Positions 10,030-21,686 of a stretch of 64,000 bases of DNA are shown piece after piece. Numbering within the stretch: position 1 is the stretch's first letter; every line of letters begins with the position of its first letter. Where the stretch lies: positions 41,485,741 to 41,549,740 of the forward strand of contig CM041465.1 in assembly GCA_023213395.1 (NCBI GenBank), read 5' to 3'. Below the pieces are notes generated by a model. It was not told the origin of the DNA. It ran no database searches and saw nothing but the letters and a program-made list of their open reading frames with translations. This stretch comes from Cycas panzhihuaensis. Its lineage: Eukaryota; Cycadophyta. The position numbers and the translations under genes were made by a program.

Positions 10030-12832
10030 TTTGCACTAAAGTTGTATTAATCAAATGTGACAAATGTGATTTTAAAAGTTAAATATGAATATCAAAAAAA
10101 TATTTGAATTTGAATTTTAAAAGAAAAGTTTCAATATAGAAATTCACTTCCAAGTATATTCTAAGGTTTTTTTTCCCAAAGTTTTAAACAAGTAAACTAG
10201 GACCTATTAAGTCTACTAAGCTCTAAGTTTAAGTTTCTCCTGGGCAACATTTAGTTGTTATCCTGTCTAGTGGCGCCTACCCATAGATAGCAAAATAGGG
10301 ACCCAATATACTGGTACATGAGCACTAGGCTCTATATACCTCAGTACGCGAGCTGCTAAGAAGGTTTTTACACCTTCCTAAATTGTTGGTCTACCTGCAC
10401 CAGACTTATACTAAGTGACAGATTTAGCGGTGAAGGTTCTCAAACTAAGGCACTCACCTTCTACAAGTCTAGCCTTGGTCTCTAAACACCATGAAAGGAA
10501 TAGGTTTCACACCTCAGCCTGCCACCGAATACACCAGATAGTTAATGGTTATCATCATCTAATATGAGTAGGCTGATTAGTATGTGTCGGGTGATAACTT
10601 CAGGGGTCCTAACCATTCCCTTTATAAGGCTGGAAAAATAGGGTGGTTCGATTCGAGATTTTTAATATAAAAATATAAATTAATTAGTAGTATGGTCTTG
10701 CTTAGAAAAAAAGATTCCTTTTATATAATAGAGAAAAGATTGAAAATAAAATAATAACCTCTAATCAATATGAAGTAAATATTTTTCAAAAGGAAAAATT
10801 ACAATGCCCTTTTAAAAAAAATGAAAGATGCCTTTAGAAAGTATATCAACTAAATGCAATTGTTATAAGTACAAGAAGTAAGTGATATTTTTCAATAATG
10901 ATAAATAAAAAATAAGAAAAAAACTTTCAATAAGTGTATGCCTTTCAAATAAATGACAAACTTATAGGATATAATTTCGGATAAACTTTAAAATATAAGG
11001 AAATTTTAAATGTAACTAAGATCCACTTTAATTATGTAAAACTGAATTGAAACTTTGATGATAAAAAATAAAGAATTCTTAACCTTTTGATTTTCAAATA
11101 AATAAATATAAACTTTCAATGCAAGAAATCTTTTACCTTGAAGAAGATATATAATACTAAAAACTAAAATATATATGTATATTTTACTTTAGAAAAATGA
11201 AGGAGACACTTCAAAGGAAATGTACCTATTTAAGTTATAGGTCCAATTGGCTTATTACTTGCTTTATGATCAATTTCTATTAGGATACCCTAAAAGCTCA
11301 AATTTAGCAACTTTAAAGATGTACTAAACAATGTCATAATAAGGTGAAATTATACTAGATTGAAGATTAATAAAATATATATTCAATAGAACTAACTATT
11401 TTGAAAATAGGTTCCTACAAGTCAATATTTTAATGAACCAAAGATATAGACCTCTTTTTGAAGCTTAACAGGAGCCTAAGGCTTAAAATATTATAAAAAT
11501 GCTAATAAAAAATTATAGAATAATGTAAAATAGTCAAATATAGTTTAGAGAGTTGTTCAATATACTTTTCAGTAAGAAAAACTTGAAAAATAATATATAA
11601 CAAGATGTAAAAATGATAAATTAGAGACTATTAAGTACCTCAAATTTGATGGATTTGAAAATTAGTAAAAATACTTTAAACTTATAAAAAATAATATTAG
11701 TTCAAAGAGGAGTGAATCAGCTTTCTAATAAAACTGACAGAACTAAATTCTGATGTAAAACAGAAAAGTTATAATAAAATTTGCAATAAGTATTTTTATG
11801 GTAAAATGTTTAAAAAGTGCTAAAATGTCATTTTTATCGATTAAAATAATGATGAAAATAAATCTTAAAAAATAAAATGAATAGATGATAATGAAGTTTG
11901 TTGAAAATAAATTACTACAGAATAAATCTGGGTAGAAAATAATCTCCTAGTGATAAAATATAATCTGACAAAAAAAGGGTTTTTATGAAAATAGTCCAAA
12001 ACAGCCTTAAAACTTAATGAGTGACTTTAAACTGATTGTAAATAGGTCAAATTAGCTCCAAATAGGTCATATGAAAAGTCAAAATCACACCTTAGAAAAT
12101 TTTAGATGCAATGGGACTAGTTTCATCAGAAACTGATGACCCAATGAAAATTTATGGTAAAAATTTGCCAAGTACCCTATATGAAATAAACAAATAAAAG
12201 CAAAATATAATAAAGAGTATGTTAGATCCTTTTAAAAAGAGCTAACGGTCATGTGGAGAAGTCTGATAATCGGGGGATAAATCATAAGGGGGCTTATATC
12301 CTTTATATGCCCAGATCTCAAATTTTATACAAAATAATTTAATTTTTGAAAACTTTATAAAAATAAAAATAAAAGTAAGATGGCGAAATCACCCAGTGAC
12401 TGACAGACGAGAAAGAACTTAAAAAATCTTGATCAAAGTTGAGAAAAAATCGACTTGACGAGCTGCACTCACCAAGTAAATTAAGTATATATTTTATATA
12501 TACAAAAAAAAAAAAAAGGAAAAAAGGTGTGGGTTACTAAGACACAGTCAAAAATAGTTTTTCACCTATTGGACAACTACCATCATTTGGGTGTTAGTTG
12601 GAGGTTAGTTAGCTTTGCCTTGATCGATAGTGCTGTCATTTGGGTGTTTATAATGTGGTAATGGGGCAAATGGCCTATTCTATGGGCATTCTGTCTAGGT
12701 CCATTATGTTGAAAAATAGTCATAGTAATTCAGAGTGAAAAAAGCACAGCCCTAATAGGTGCGTATAAGCTAAATATTATTCGCGAAGGAGGCAAAGAAA
12801 GAAGGAAGAGCATTGTGAAGACATATCGTTAG

Positions 12833-13709
12833 GATGAACAACCAGAGCGTAGTGGAATTTCTAACCAACATAGCAAGGGTGGCAATAAACATGGGCGTGG
12901 AGGGATCTCTGTTGAGTGCCTCACTCTACATGGTGGATATGGGCAACAAGTTGTTCTATTCAACTGTTTCAGAGGAGTTTTAGAATAAATAGCTATGGGT
13001 GCTCCTTCAGCATAACTTAGTTCTATGAAGGAAATGCTCGAGGTGATTAAGAGGTGTGAGGATCTGCCCAAGGACCTTCTGCCTGCACTACCCTTACAAC
13101 TGATTTCCAAAGCTTGGCTGCCTTCTGTAATCTGAACAAGAAAAACTACTTCACCTCGATTTAACCAGAGCATTGGGGATGCAAATAAGCATGGTCAAAC
13201 AGAAACTCCATCTGTGGTTTCAGAGTCTCTACATATTCAAGGAGTCTAGATTAATACAAGAGTGGTCTTGAGTGATCAACTGTCCCTATTCGATACCAGA
13301 AATGAGGAAGCATCGTTCAGGCAGCAATACAAGCAACCATCCAAATGAGATTGTGGATGTACTTAACAAGAAATAGATAGGAAATTTAAGAAAGATTAAG
13401 CACTTTCTTGTAGTGAAATTAGATAGAAAACAGATCAGACCTAATCTTGTCTTAGAGCTACAAATAGATGAAAGGAAGCTGCGTCTCTTAGATCTTCAGG
13501 CACAAATACGGTATGAAGTTTACATAGCAAGCTCGACACTAAGGTGGTTTCAGAAGAATACCCAGAATTTCCTATTCATAAGGCTCTGAAGTGCTTAAGA
13601 GAAGTAGACTGACTTTGACTACCTGAAGGGAGGTATATAGTCAAGCTATCCAAAGAATACATGGTGGAGAATACAGCAATAATGGGTATAGTACGTATAA
13701 AAATTAGAA
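12833..13709 (+). pseudogene. unrecognised decayed coding relic, antisense to element B
   Basis: Three plus-strand stretches with protein-like composition follow each other in different frames. The first starts at ATG 12833 (MNNQSVVEFLTNIARVAINM) and meets stops at about 12980. A second, from ATG 13025, has KEMLEVIKRCEDLPKDLLPA and runs on to about 13350 through scattered stops. A third, about 13375-13709, is rich in charged residues and holds LPEGRYIVKLSKEYMVEN. Stops look like TGG-to-TAG/TGA and CAG-to-TAG decay. I do not recognise the family. It is neither gag nor pol of the surrounding element. An endogenous viral fragment is one possibility, but I cannot support it. Confidence 0.4.
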
Positions 13710-13900
13710 ACTGAGATGACAAATAACGAAAGAAACTAAGGCAAATAGTATTGGCGATAGTAGAACTGATAAAAAAGTAGATAATAAATACTAAAAACCA
13801 GTTCTATATGAGTATAGCCTTTCAACGAGATCTATGTTCAACCCGATTATACAGATGTATCAAATAAACTAGATTTTTAAATATATTCATGAAAGTACAC

Positions 13901-13903
<3 letters not shown>

Positions 13904-13968
<65 letters not shown>
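13904..13968. repeat. (TA)n microsatellite
   Basis: About 32 uninterrupted TA units in the leader region of element B, just downstream of the antisense coding relic. Length is likely polymorphic and prone to assembly error. Confidence 0.95.
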
Positions 13969-13971
<3 letters not shown>

Positions 13972-14187
13972 ATTATAAAAAACACATGAAGAACCTAGTA
14001 AACTGTGAGAGGTTTATAGTGCTGACTTCAGAGCATGAGAACATCTTGCACAGTGGTTGAAACTCCAAACCATAGTCTCCAGTGGACAGGTGAGTTTACC
14101 AGGATCTTAACTAGCAGTCATATATAGGTATTTTACTAGATGTATAAGAAGCTAGATTAGTATAAGCAAATATCAAACACCAACTTG

Positions 14188-14199
14188 GATCTAACACCA
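14188..14199 (-). other. degenerate primer-binding site of element B
   Basis: The minus strand reads TGGTGTTAGATC, 9 of 12 bases like the tRNA-Met complement TGGTATCAGAGC. Two of its three differences are transitions. It sits two bases inside the 5' LTR and confirms the orientation. Confidence 0.75.
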
Positions 14200-14201
14200 A
14201 A

Positions 14202-14549
14202 TGATGGATTCATAGGAGTAGAGCAGGACTTTATATCAAGTGCATCTTGAGAAAATAGGTGATTTTTTATTATTGTCAGTGTTAAAAAACACTAAGGAGG
14301 TATTCCCACCCTTTAAATAGAGTTTTGGAGGAGGCGTCAAGTGCCATCACCCTACCTGCATGTTAGCCAATGTATAATTCAAAATATATTAAAAAATAAT
14401 AACAATAAATAAAAGTGCATACTTTAATAAAGTGGTGTCAGCTCCTGGTAGCTATTGGGAGGCTCAAGATGCCCTAGGGGCCCTTAAAGGTAGCTTTGAG
14501 GGGCTATAGGTGCATAGGTTTTTTAATAACATTGGGATTATTCCCAACA
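14202..14549 (-). repeat. 5' LTR of element B
   Basis: 348 bp, with TG at 14202 and CA at 14549 on the plus strand, the better preserved LTR of the pair. It aligns with 221-569. The next bases, GAGTC, are the target duplication and resume the gag frame of element A. Confidence 0.9.
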
Positions 14550-14870
14550 GAGTCAAGTGGTTTACTATTGCAAGAGGAATAACAAATGAGTTTTTATAAT
14601 AAAGGAGGAAGTAACTCTATTGTACTTATATCAAAATTCAAGAAAAAACCTATAAATTATGTTCTAAAGCATTAACCTTAAGTAAGCAATAACAACACTT
14701 AAAAATCAAAAAAAGATGTTACTTGCAAATATTAAAATAAGAAAGGACATCTTAAAGTTCAGTGTTGGAAAAAGAAGGCTGATATGAAGAAATCTATAAC
14801 TGCTTTGTCAACAAAAGGGAATGACAAAGTCTTTGTATTCAATGCTACAAATCAAAATTCATGTGAATAG
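14550..14870 (+). pseudogene. gag C-terminus with zinc knuckle, element A
   Basis: The plus strand continues gag after element B: SSGLLLQEE, a stop where CAA became TAA, then a basic linker and the zinc knuckle CKYCNKKGHLKVQCWKKK at about 14723-14776, an intact CCHC set for RNA binding. It leads into the protease. Frames are interrupted around 14600-14720. Confidence 0.75.
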
Positions 14871-15398
14871 TATATGGATTCTAGAGCTTCAAAATATATC
14901 TTATTTCAAAAAGATTGGTTTAAAGACTTAAAGGAGTATAACATTCCTCCCATTGTAATTAGAGACAATAGCCAGCGTCAAGTTGTCGGTTGTGGTACCA
15001 TCTGCATTTGTCAACTAAATTATGGAATCTTTAAGGTTTTAAATGTGTTATTTATACCTTTCTTTAAGTACAATCTATTATCTATTAGTTGCATAGCTAA
15101 ACAAGATATCAAGGTAGAATTTGATAAGTCAAAATATTTGATAACAAAAGGCAATGATATAATAGCTCAAGGTGTGCATGAGAATGGAGTTTATAAATTC
15201 TCTAGCACTTATGAGCTTAGTCTTATGGATAAAAATTTAGATAACACTTTATGGCATGACCGATTTGGTCATTTAAATTATACTAGTCTTCAGCTTATTC
15301 ATAAATTGAACATGGTAAACGATTTACCTTCAATCAAGAAAATTAACAAGTTATATGAAGCTTGTGCACTTAGAAAGCAGCACATGGAACCATTCTAG
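14871..15398 (+). pseudogene. protease and GAG-pre-integrase, element A
   Basis: An open 174-residue stretch starts within the protease. The active site reads YMDSRASKYI, so DSG is DSR, which would abolish activity. Then come VLNVLFIPFFKYNLLSISCI and the pre-integrase LWHDRFGHLNYTSLQLIHKL, with a single Cys left in the usual CxxC (YEACALRK). A stop at 15396 precedes the integrase. Confidence 0.8.
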
Positions 15399-16330
15399 AA
15401 ATCAAGATGGCAAGCAAAAGAGAAGTTAGAATTGGGACATTCTAACTTATGTGGGCTAATTTCACCACAATCATATGGAGGAGCACAATACTTCATTACT
15501 TTTATTGATGATGTTATAAGAAAATGTTGGGTTTATCTCATTAAAAATAAACCTGATGCTTTTGCAAAGTTTAGAGAATTCAAAGTTGAAGCTAAAAATC
15601 TTTCCAATAGAAAGATAAAAATATTGAAAAGTGATAGTGGAGGCGAATATCTATCCATTGAATTCATCGATTTATACAAAAATCATAGGATACAACATCA
15701 ACTTACAATGGCATATACTCCACAACAGAATGGTGTTGCAGAGTGAAAGAATCATTCCATTCTTGAAATGGCAAGATACATGATGAAGGAAAGAGATGTT
15801 CCTAAAGGACTTTAGGGAGAAGCTGTTAATAAAGTTGTGTACTTGTTAAATATTAGTCCTACAAAGATAGTTAGAAACATAACTCCAGAAGAAGCTTGGA
15901 CTAATGTAAAACCTTCTATTGCATATCTTAAAATATTTAGATGTATTGTTTATATATATGTTCCTAAAAAAAAAGGTATAAACTTGATGAAAAAAGTATA
16001 AAATGTATTCTTGTATGTTACAACTTGACATCAAAAGCATATAGGCTTTAGAATCTCACTGATAAGAAAATTGTCATAAGTAGAGATGTATTGTTTCAAG
16101 AAATAAAAGAAGATGATCAGCTCATTGTACCTATAGAAGAAGAACAAAAACATAAAGGAAAAGAAATATGTGATAGTAAGGATAGTGATCAAAGTGAAGC
16201 TTCTACCTCTTCTCTTCATGCTTCTACATCTTTTCCTAGTTCTTCAAAGAAATTACCAAACTAGTATTTACAAAACATTTAAGAATCTAGAGAAGTAAAC
16301 CTAATTAAGACTTTAAACAAGAATTAATGT
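15399..16330 (+). pseudogene. integrase, element A
   Basis: Plus-strand copia integrase. HSNLCGLISPQS carries Asn where the first catalytic Asp (HSDLCG) belongs. YFITFIDDVIRKCWVYLIKN and LKSDSGGEYLSIEF keep the second Asp. YTPQQNGVAE keeps the catalytic Glu and is followed by a stop. The C-terminal TPEEAWTNVKPSIAYLKIFR block is present, and later frames shift near 15970. It is inactive by stops and by the lost first Asp. Confidence 0.8.
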
Positions 16331-17270
16331 CAAGAATTTAAACAAGAAGTAAGACTAATGTTTCTTTGATGGCAAATCTCTTAAGTGTTGAAGAGCCACA
16401 AACATTTCATGAAGCTAAAGATGTAATGCATTGGCAAAAAACCATGAAAGAAGAATATGACTCTATCATAAAAAATGACACTTGGGATCTTATCAAATTA
16501 CCTTTAGGAAAAAATGTAATTGATTGCAGATGGGTGTATCGAGCCAAGTATTAATCTAATGGTGTCATTGAAAGATACAAATCTCAACTTATTACAAAAG
16601 TCTACTCTCAAACACTAAGAGTTGATTATGAAGAGACTTTCACACCTATAGCAAAGATGACTACTATAAGGATGTTGTTTTCTCTTGCAGCTCAGTTTAG
16701 TTGGGAACTTCATCAAATGGATGTAAAAAATGCCTTCTTAAATAGCATTTTAAATGAAGAAGTCTATATGAGACAACCAAAAGGGCTTAAAAAAGGAGAG
16801 AATGAACAACTTATTTGCAAGTTGAAGAAAGCTCTTTATGGGCTGAAATAGGCACTAAGAGCATGGTAGCCACACATTGATAAATATTTTGTCTCACATG
16901 GGTTCATAATATGTGAATCTAATCATAGCTTGTATGTGTTGCATAAGAATCATGATATCCTAATTATAGCTTTGTATGTAGATGATCTTATTTTAACTGG
17001 ATCTAGTGTTAAAAAGATCAACATACTCAAAAGGCAACTATCTAAAGCTTTTGATATGACTAATCTTAGTTTATTTCACTTCTACCTAGGAATGGAAATA
17101 TGGAAAAAGAAAGATCATATCTTTGTATCTCAATTAAAGTATACTCACAATTTGTTAAAACACTTCCATATGGAAAGTTGTAAATCAATTTCAACTCTAA
17201 TGGAAGTTGGTATCAAATTGGTAAAAGAAAGTAATGATAAAATAGTAGATGAAACTCTATATAGGAAACT
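16331..17270 (+). pseudogene. reverse transcriptase, element A
   Basis: The plus strand shows MKEEYDSIIKNDTWDLIKLP, KNVIDCRWVYRAKY, a stop, then FTPIAKMTTIRMLFSLAAQF, HQMDVKNAFLNSILNEEVYM and KALYGLK. The catalytic YVDDLILTGSS has its YVDD at 16975-16986, followed by FHFYLGMEI and RKLVGSLIYLTNTRPD. The YVDD motif is intact. Three or four stops from CAG/CAA/TGG decay split it. Confidence 0.85.
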
Positions 17271-17970
17271 AGTGGGTAGTCTTATATATTTGACTAACAC
17301 TAGACCTGATTTAAGTTATATTGTTGGTATTGTATCAAGATACATGAATGATCCTTCCATATCACATTGGAAAGCAGCAAAACGCATTCTAAGATATGTT
17401 CATGGAACTATTAGGTTTGGACTCTTATTTCAAAAATCTTCTAAATTTGTACTGTGTGGATTCACCAACTCAAACTGGGTAGGAGATGCTCACATAAGAA
17501 GATCTACATTAGGATATTCATTTATACTCAATTTTAGAATGATCTCATAGAGCAGCAAATTACAAGCAATAATTTCCTTATCATCTACTGAAGCTGAATA
17601 CAAAGCTACATTAACTGTAGCTTGTGAGGCTATTTGGCTTAGAGGACTTCTTAGCCACTTCAAACTTAATCAAGATGAACCTACTCAATTATTTTGCGAT
17701 AATCAAGATGTAATCCAACTATCAAAGAATCCAATTTTCCATGCAAGGAATAAATATATGGAAATACGTCATCATTTCATTCAGGAACAAGTGGAGAAAG
17801 GCATAGTCAAATTGATCTACTATAGCTCAAGTGATCAAATTATAGACTTACTTACCAAAGTATTGAGTCATGAAATTTTTGAAAGATTAAGGACATTAAT
17901 TTTTGTAAGAGAAACTGAACTTACATTATGGGAGGATGTTAGAAATAATATACATTCCCATTTCATTTAA
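17271..17970 (+). pseudogene. RNase H, element A
   Basis: The plus strand reads HWKAAKRILRYVHGTIRFGL, then GFTNSNWVGDAHIRRSTLGY, where the DSDW motif has become NSNW. SSTEAEYKATLTVACEAIWL, CDNQDVIQLSKNPIFHARN and DLLTKVLSHEIFERLR follow. Loss of both Asp in the first motif implies inactivity. The final codons overlap the start of the presumed 3' LTR. Confidence 0.85.
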
Positions 17971-18264
17971 GTTTATTTTAGATTCATTATAATAATTCCT
18001 CATATAGAATATTCTATAAAAGAATATTTTAGAGAGAGAGAATATACTTGGTCAAAGTTCTAGAAGTCCAAGATACTCAAGACATTTATGAGGTGGTTTG
18101 AGCACACCAAATTTTATGGGAGTGTTAGAGTTTATTGAACCACTTCCTATGTTTTAATATAGTGTAAAGTTATAAATATGTAATTGCACCATTCATTCTT
18201 TTTAATGAGAACTGGAGAGTTTACTCTTGTTGACATATCATCATCTCTTGCTTCATTTTACATG
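17936..18264 (+). repeat. probable 3' LTR of element A
   Basis: After the purine run TTATGGGAGGA, the sequence TGTTAGAAATAATATAC begins at 17936, a common copia LTR start, and TTTTACA near 18264 could be its end. A second candidate start, TGTTAGAGTTTATTGAAC after ATGGGAG at 18116-18123, cannot be excluded. The partner LTR is outside the window, so the boundary is inferred. Confidence 0.4.
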
Positions 18265-18304
18265 TGATTTGTGTTATGAGGCTAACTTATATCCCTCATT
18301 TTAA

Positions 18305-19160
18305 TAGAGACTACCTACAAGTTGCCTATAGAGTATTATGCCTACCTCCCTAGTGTTACCATCATCTAAGAGTTTAACATTATGTTCCATAGGTGTAGCT
18401 ACTAGTTGAGCATCTTCCAACTAAAACTTTATTAGAAGATCGTTGATATATGTTTCTTAGGAAAGAAAGATTTTACTATTCTTTTGAGTTATTTCAATTC
18501 CCAAGTAATATTTTATCAACTTGAGGTTAGACAATTCAAAAGTTTTAGTAAGGTCCTTCTTCAATTAGCTAATTAACTATTCATAATTCCCTATTATTAC
18601 ATATCATCCACAAAGATTAAGAGGTAAGGGACTTTATCATTTGAATGCTTAATGGATAGTGTTGTATTAATATCTTGATAGTTGCAAACCTCATATCTAA
18701 ATTTCCTTATTCTTTTAAACAACTTAGTAAACCAAGCACGAGGGACTTGTTTTCAGCCATACAAGGACTTTAGAAGCCTGTAAACCTTATTTTGTTAACC
18801 ATAAATCTCTTATCCTTCTCGTTAATCCATATAAATTTCTTCTTTAAGGTCCTTATTAAGAAATGTAGTCTTAACACTAAGCTAGTTGATTTTTTAACCC
18901 TGTTGAGTAGCCAAGGCTATAAGAGTTCTGATTGTGGACCACTTGGTTATAGGAGCAAAGATTTTAGTGTAGTTGATATCTTCCCTTTGCATGAATCCTT
19001 TTGCTACTAACCTCACCTTGTGTTTTTCTAGGGTTCCATTTGATTTATACTTATTTTTAAACATTCATTTATTTTGAACTATCTTTCTTTCAAGTGGTAG
19101 ATTGATGAGATCATTTATACAATTATTGATAAGAGATTGGTACTCTTCATTCATGGCATT
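18305..19160 (-). pseudogene. partial reverse transcriptase, D1
   Basis: Collinear with D2 31900-32760. The minus strand shows the KYYLGIEITQK-like block, the FVDDM catalytic codons near 18600-18615, a GLKTSRAWFTKLFKRIRKFR-like segment and KWSTIRTLIALATQ near 18930. Many TAA/TAG stops replace Gln codons. The fingers and palm are readable but the thumb end is missing by truncation. Confidence 0.75.
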
Positions 19161-20000
19161 TCTCTAAGCTACATGCTTTATAGCTTCTTGGTATATTAAG
19201 GGCTATTCATTGAGAGAAAGGTATAGTTCTACTAGTTGAAGCTCAATGGAAAGTGATTCATACATCCTTGCTCTATGGGTACTTCTAGTACTAATTTTTC
19301 CTATCTCATATGGTTGCATATTCTTTTATATCTAGTAGGCTTCACGAAAAATATGAGTATAACAAGTAGAGCTAAAAAATTTAAAGTGGAAAATAGAGGG
19401 GGTTTGTCCATAACAAATTTCATATGGAGAGGGGCCAAGATTAGAGGGACTAAAAGTATTGATGCAATACATGGTAGTTTAGATAGCCTTGGCCCAAAGA
19501 TAGACAAGGATGTTCTTGTATACCAGCATAACATAAGCTATGTTCATGATGGTATTATTCATACACTCGACAACTCTATTTTATTGGGATGTACCTATAA
19601 CAGTAGTCTGATATTTGATCCTATGGTGACATAAGTACAATTCAAACTCATTAGAAGTGTACTTGCCACTATTGTCAGTCTTGAGTGATTTGATCTTGAG
19701 TCTAGATTCATTTTCCATGCATACCTTGAAAGCTTGAAACATGGAAGAAGCTTCATATTTCTTTATAAGAAAAGTAACCTATATTATCTTGGTAAAATCA
19801 TCAATGAAAGTAATATAGTACCACTTCTATCTTAGAGAAGGAATGGGTACAGGATAACATATATCTAAGTGTACAAGCTATAAAGGTTGCTAGATTTCCA
19901 CTGACTATGAGAAAAGGGTTATCTTTGAGATTTGGCAATGAATATATGCTTTGCATTTAAAGGGCTTAAAGAAGAGCCTAGGCATACCAGGAAGAGTGGT
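19161..20000 (-). pseudogene. integrase region, D1
   Basis: Collinear with the D2 integrase (32760-33960). The minus strand keeps SPLHMKFVMDKPPLFST-like codons in one frame and the TDNSGKYTSNEFE-type block near 19670, plus an ITFIDDFTKI-like segment near 19800. Compared with D2 it lacks about 330 bp of the integrase-RT linker, between about 19280 and 19330. It is decayed by stops. Confidence 0.65.
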
Positions 20001-20500
20001 ATGTAGTTATCTTAAATAATTAATTTTGATATGGCCCATATGAACATACCATAGGGCCACTTGGGATAACTTTTAAGTCAAGGTTATGGTAAAAGCAGGG
20101 TCATCATTAGCATAGTTAGCTTTAGAGGATGGTGAATTAGTTAGGGGAAAAAGTTTACCATCAGGAATTATAATCATAACCACAGTATTTGAAGGAGGGT
20201 AAATGACATAGAGAGTTTGATTATTTGTAGTTACACTCAAATAAAATCCACGAGAGATAAGGATGGATAGAGAGAGAAGGTTTTGTTTCAGAGTAAGAAT
20301 ATATAAAACGTCAACAAAAGTAAAATCTAGAAGGCCTGGGAGTTTCAAGCAAATAGTTCTAAGTCCTTTGACTGGCTAAGATGATTTGTCAACCATGTGT
20401 ATAACACCACAAACTTCATAGTCAAAATCCTAAAATAACTAGTGATGACAAGTCATATGTTGTATTGCTCTAGTATCCATGAAGTATTTGAGATGGTAAT
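20001..20500 (-). pseudogene. protease and GAG-pre-integrase, D1
   Basis: The minus-strand open stretch 20073-20348 reads MKLPGLLDFTFVDVLYILTL, LLSLSILISRGFYLSVTTNN and DGKLFPLTNSPSSKANY, matching D2 and D3. The pre-integrase continues to 20001. Upstream the protease region shares the TAG (plus-strand CTA at 20439-20441) found in D2 and D3. Confidence 0.75.
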
Positions 20501-21686
20501 ATTTATAACTCCAAGTGATGAAGGCAAAAGTAAATAAACATAACCATAATAAGCCTCAATATACTTAGTGTATCTATCAATAACATTTGATGAAGTGGTC
20601 CCAATTCTTTGAAGGTATGTATGAGAAAATTGCGTTCTACCAAAAGTATCTTCAAAAGAAGTATTATTAATATTATATGCACCATAGTGCTATTGATAGC
20701 TTAGTAGTTTATTGGTGGTAGTTCTATAATTTTTGGTATAGTGTCATTCTCTATGATACCTTTGTCACATAATTATTTGATTTCTAATCTCATAAGAAGC
20801 ATTAAGATAGCTAGATTATCTTTGATTAATGGATCTAGGCCTAGGTTGATTATTTTACCCTTAGCCTTGAGATTATTTTTTGTTGGAGTTGAGGAGCCTC
20901 ATGACCATGAGGATGTTATCCTTGTTGTCTACCTCTACTTCTTTTGTGGGAATTACCACCTTTGCAAAAGGATTGACCTTGATTTTTGGTATAAAAAAGA
21001 TCTTCTTCCATATCAAAAGTAGCATCAACTAGATCTAATGTAGTGGTAAAGTTGGTATCAAAGGTCTTATCAAATTCAATGAACTTATTAGCAAGAGCCT
21101 TAAAGTTTAGGGTCTTCAAGGTGCCACTAGATTAAAGACTTCCCAATAGATTTTTATAATCTAGGATATGTAGATATGATTGAATCAAGAAAGCCTATGT
21201 AATACATTGAGTTTTAAAATCTTTATTGATGGCTTACTTAATTGGATGAAGGAGATTGATTATCTTACTTACATGTCCTTTTTACATTTTTAATTTATTC
21301 ATCTTTAGTACTAAGTGAATAAATTCCAAGTCTAATTTAGTGTTAAAGTTCTTCTTGAGAACTTTAAGAACTTTCCATGCTATATCATGTATGACTTTAT
21401 CAATGAGGTTATGTAGGGAATAATCAGTGATAAGAAGTATCCTTACATAGGTTTTATCATCATCAAGTTCCCATTAGTGTTTGATTGCAGCTTCAGTGAG
21501 AGTAGTTGGAGGAGTTCATCTAGAAGTAGGTGTGGTAGTTGTAGCATCAATAATTGGTATAAACTATAAGTGATCTCTCCAAAGACCTTCATACTTTATA
21601 GTATTTCTAACACCAGTAAATTATATATCCTAATTTTCTTTCCCTTTAAGAATGCAGTTCATATTTTATTTAAACTATGAAGATAT
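20501..21686 (-). pseudogene. gag, D1
   Basis: Collinear with D2 gag. NCILKGKEN, FTGVRNTIKYEGLWRDHL and WELDDDKT are readable near 21650-21450, and KFIEFDKTFDTNFTTTLDLV near 21085-21020. The zinc-knuckle region near 20730 has lost Cys codons. The start codon is decayed: the plus strand reads TAT at 21684-21686 where D2 has CAT, so ATG became ATA. Confidence 0.7.

Larger units (their letters stand above)
10030..14187 (-). other. exceptionally long 5' leader region of element B
   Basis: About 4.1 kb between gag and the primer site. 10190-10640 is a moderately GC-richer stretch with no frame I recognise. 10640-12480 is very AT-rich with no coding signal. A short poly-A run lies at 12504-12517. 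12560-13900 contains an antisense coding relic and a (TA)n tract (listed separately). A further unrecognised insertion inside the leader is possible, but I see no terminal repeats or target duplication that would define one. Confidence 0.5.
221..14549 (-). mobile_element. Ty1/copia element B, inserted in gag of A
   Basis: A full-length minus-strand LTR retrotransposon. The LTRs are 221-569 and 14202-14549, the flanking 5-bp target duplication is GAGTT (216-220) and GAGTC (14550-14554), and a degenerate primer site lies at 14188-14199. The polyprotein order on the minus strand is gag, zinc knuckle, protease, integrase, RT, RNase H. Element C interrupts its integrase at 2603. Without C it is about 9.1 kb, long for copia because about 4.1 kb separates the primer site from gag. 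By eye the LTRs differ at roughly 46 of 349 positions, so it is old. Confidence 0.9.
1..18264 (+). mobile_element. Ty1/copia element A, split by element B
   Basis: This is the outermost element of the left nest. A gag fragment occupies 1-220 and reading resumes at 14550 after element B, with copia order gag zinc knuckle, protease, integrase, RT and RNase H up to about 17970. Removing B and one copy of the 5-bp duplication restores a continuous gag reading frame across the junction, which shows that both pieces are one element. The 5' LTR lies outside the window and the 3' end is probable at about 18264. Stops and substituted catalytic residues throughout make it inactive and old. Only 1-220 and 14550-18264 belong to A itself. 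Confidence 0.85.

Noticed and set aside
12829-13173. 114-codon minus-strand open stretch rich in Cys and Pro
   Set aside because: It overlaps the plus-strand relic, which has better protein-like composition and consistent decay. The minus frame matches no family and is most likely a shadow.
18116-18140. Alternative 3' LTR start of element A at TGTTAGAGTTTATTG
   Set aside because: It is preceded by a purine run too, but lies about 150 bp beyond the pol stop. The start at 17936 adjoins the RNase H end. Undecided without the 5' LTR.
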